Shown here piece by piece: positions 5,957-6,118 of a stretch of 6,118 bases of DNA. Source of the stretch: Streptomyces katrae (GTDB lineage: Bacteria; Actinomycetota; Actinomycetes; Streptomycetales; Streptomycetaceae). How positions within the stretch are numbered: the first letter of the stretch is position 1; each line of letters starts with the position of its first letter. The position numbers were made by a program, and so were the translations under genes. Under the pieces are notes generated by a model, which searched no databases, had not been told where the DNA came from, and worked only from the letters and a program-made list of their open reading frames with translations. The stretch covers positions 1 through 6,118 of the forward strand of contig NZ_JZWV01001175.1 of the NCBI RefSeq assembly GCF_000966975.1, written 5' to 3'.

Positions 5957-6118
5957 CTATTCGTTGTGGGCGAAGAGCTTGAGCACCGGAACCCCGACCT
6001 TGTGCCGGGCGCGGGACGCCCAGTCCCGGTGGAAGAACTCCTCGACGAAGTGGGGGGCGGTCAGGACGATCACCTCGTCGGCGCCCGTTTCGTCCACGAC
6101 GTCCTTGAGGTGGTCGAG
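5957..6118 (-). CDS. C-terminal 53 residues of a small universal-stress-like protein (partial)
   Basis: The minus strand reads an open frame from the window edge to TAG at 5957-5959. It includes LDHLKDVVDETGADEVIVLT and then PHFVEEFFHRDWASRARHKV, ending VPVLKLFAHNE. The pattern of a GADEVIVLT strand, an amphipathic helix and a closing VPVLKLF strand is like the end of a universal stress protein (nucleotide-binding alpha/beta fold). I recall similar small streptomycete proteins next to murC, sometimes carrying an indole-3-glycerol phosphate synthase label, but nothing visible here supports that activity. The N-terminal part is outside the window. It is probably in the same transcription direction and possibly the same operon as murC, 65 nt downstream. 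The coding call is firm; the function is uncertain. Confidence 0.75.
   Translation of the reverse strand, partial: LDHLKDVVDETGADEVIVLTAPHFVEEFFHRDWASRARHKVGVPVLKLFAHNE

Noticed and set aside
5059..5982. Plus-strand open frames opposite murC
   Set aside because: Antisense shadows of a gene with complete Mur ligase motifs; no independent support.
1..6118. tRNA, rRNA, CRISPR array, insertion sequence or attachment site
   Set aside because: Nothing with the required structure, repeats or transposase motifs was seen on reading either strand.

Overview
The window reads as chromosomal DNA from a high-GC actinomycete, most likely Streptomyces. Nearly every codon ends in G or C, start and stop codons overlap as GTGA and ATGA, and MurC, MsrB and the right-edge protein have the look of streptomycete proteins. 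This is judged by eye; no search was run.

Left part (1-4077, + strand): a tightly packed biosynthetic-looking group. It starts inside an AMP-forming ligase resembling the OleC/LstC beta-lactone synthetase branch. A family 2 glycosyltransferase follows with a 4-nt overlap, then a short, unusual cytochrome P450 with another 4-nt overlap. After a 139-nt gap holding a candidate hairpin comes an extended SDR reductase/epimerase resembling OleD. A ligase plus OleD-like reductase is the core pairing of olefin (Ole) and beta-lactone (lipstatin-type) pathways. The glycosyltransferase and P450 between them suggest a decorated product, but the product is unknown, and the OleA-type condensing enzyme, if there is one, would lie left of the window.

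Right part (4058-6118, - strand): conserved housekeeping genes in the order universal-stress-like protein (C-terminal end only), murC (UDP-N-acetylmuramate-alanine ligase) and msrB (methionine sulfoxide reductase B). murC and msrB are 23 nt apart on the intended reading and are probably co-transcribed. The msrB end overlaps the end of the reductase gene tail to tail by 20 nt, so the accessory group abuts core genes with no spacer.

Two reading-frame breaks stand out. The ligase changes frame between about 521 and 547 and also seems to lack roughly ten residues there. murC goes out of frame near its C-terminus at an exact 5-bp tandem repeat (4610-4619), with an intact 40-residue continuation in another frame. 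Because murC is normally essential, a sequencing or assembly error must be excluded before either break is read as biology. No tRNA, rRNA, CRISPR array, transposase or attachment site was recognised.
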